Assembly (NCBI GenBank): GCA_036736205.1
Contig: DAINMX010000051.1
Span: 1 to 33,934 of the forward strand
Direction of reading: 5' to 3'
Origin: XYA12-FULL-58-9 sp001798605
GTDB lineage: Bacteria > Myxococcota > XYA12-FULL-58-9
DNA length: 33,934 nt
Part shown: piece by piece, positions 33,450 through 33,934 of the stretch
Layout of the letters: every line of letters begins with the position of its first letter
Numbering within the stretch: position 1 is the stretch's first letter
The notes under the pieces: generated by a model
What the model saw: the letters and a program-made list of their open reading frames with translations, nothing else
Databases searched by the model: none
What the model was told of the DNA's origin: nothing
Program-made: the position numbers and the translations under genes

Positions 33450-33838
33450 TGGTCATCGATACGTCAGCGATTGTTGCGCTCCTCAACAACGAGGCCGACG
33501 CAGAGCTGTTTGAGATTGCCGTGGCCGACGCACCGCAAGCGTGCATGTCAACCGCAACCGTGTTGGAGTGCAGTCTGGTACTGGAATCTCGATACGGAGA
33601 TCTCGGCGGGCAGAAGCTCGATCTTCTCATCTCTGAACAGGAGATCGAAATAGTTCCCTTCAATGCCAACCAATTGCGAATTGCACGGGCAGCCTTTCAC
33701 CGATTTGGCAAGGGGCGCCACCCGGCACAACTGAATTTCGGAGACTGCTTCTCCTACGCGTTGGCCAAAGAACGGGGGCTGCCCTTGTTATACAAGGGCA
33801 GGGATTTTTCCCAGACCGACGTCGAAAGCATGTTTTGA
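33449..33838 (+). CDS. vapC: VapC-type PIN-domain toxin (ribonuclease)
   Basis: 129 aa, full-length for the family. The acidic metal-binding residues of the PIN domain are present: Asp4 (MVIDTSAIVALL), Glu40 (TVLECSLVLE), Asp99 (FGDCFSYALAK) and Asp119 (GRDF). VapC toxins are Mg-dependent endoribonucleases, often cutting tRNA or rRNA, and are held inactive by VapB. All residues needed for activity look intact. The gene starts one base into the vapB stop codon. Its target cannot be inferred from sequence. Confidence 0.93.
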   Translation: MVIDTSAIVALLNNEADAELFEIAVADAPQACMSTATVLECSLVLESRYGDLGGQKLDLLISEQEIEIVPFNANQLRIARAAFHRFGKGRHPAQLNFGDCFSYALAKERGLPLLYKGRDFSQTDVESMF

Positions 33839-33908
33839 TCGAACGGTGACAAACCGCAGACGGTTCGCGGCATGCGCAAGTCGATCCCATTTGGGACCGA
33901 GATGCTAA

Positions 33909-33931
33909 GGTGGGCACCGTTGGTGCCCACC
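33909..33931. repeat. Perfect 10-bp inverted repeat with 3-base loop
   Basis: GGTGGGCACC (33909-33918), GTT (33919-33921), GGTGCCCACC (33922-33931). The perfect GC-rich stem with a GTT loop lacks a T-run in the visible sequence, so it does not look like an intrinsic terminator. GGTGGGCA ... TGCCCACC palindromes are familiar as dispersed REP-like elements in proteobacteria, so it may be the start of such an element cut by the window edge. Confidence 0.7.
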
Positions 33932-33934
33932 GTG

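Overview
The window looks like a piece of a Myxococcota (former Deltaproteobacteria) chromosome. The evidence is two secreted proteins ending in MYXO-CTERM-like tails (Cys, one hydrophobic helix, Arg cluster), an eight-gene cluster matching the Glt/Nfs gliding-motility and spore-coat machinery of Myxococcus, and PilZ, FHA and matrixin proteins of the kind common in that phylum. The DNA is moderately GC-rich. No species can be named from the sequence alone.

Layout. Positions 1-50 hold the 5' part of a tRNA-Leu(UAA) on the minus strand. From 262 to 2505 there are four plus-strand genes: two unrecognised small proteins, a single PilZ protein and a tandem PilZ-PilZ protein. From 11878 down to 2573 (minus strand) lies a tight three-gene operon for exported proteins: a beta-propeller/TSP3 protein with a MYXO-CTERM-like tail, an Ig-like secreted protein, and a giant protein of about 1885 residues with a SdrD-B-like domain and a probable large C-terminal outer-membrane beta-barrel. 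A good sigma70-like promoter with an embedded inverted repeat precedes it. The interval 11970-12254 appears non-coding and is full of small inverted repeats. Next, still on the minus strand, come a FecR-like membrane protein and a sensor histidine kinase without a response regulator.

The centre of the window (26182 down to 15566, minus strand) is one compact operon of eight genes in the order B-A-C-D-E-F-G-H of the Glt/Nfs envelope complex: two outer-membrane barrels, a periplasmic TPR protein, a giant TPR protein, a TPR lipoprotein candidate, a small exported protein, an inner-membrane FHA-like/Gly-rich/AgmX-PglI-C-terminal protein and a third barrel. A DUF3820 gene follows it and an FHA gene precedes it. 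In M. xanthus (recalled literature) the glt genes are split over separate loci while the paralogous nfs genes form one operon, so the contiguous layout could mean a Nfs-type or an ancestral undivided system. The motor (AglRQS) and GltI/J/K are not in the window.

The right part holds a DUF6918-like gene, a matrixin metalloprotease with a MYXO-CTERM-like tail translationally coupled to a small secreted partner, a membrane-bound class III adenylate cyclase (HAMP plus catalytic domain), an unrecognised membrane protein, and a VapBC toxin-antitoxin pair with an apparently leaderless promoter. A perfect 10-bp hairpin closes the window.

Functional picture (inference): most of the window serves the cell envelope and surface, together with signalling modules (c-di-GMP reception by PilZ, FHA phosphopeptide reading, a cAMP cyclase, a histidine kinase). 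The best candidates for something new are the three-gene secreted operon with the giant barrel and the undivided eight-gene Glt/Nfs-like operon.
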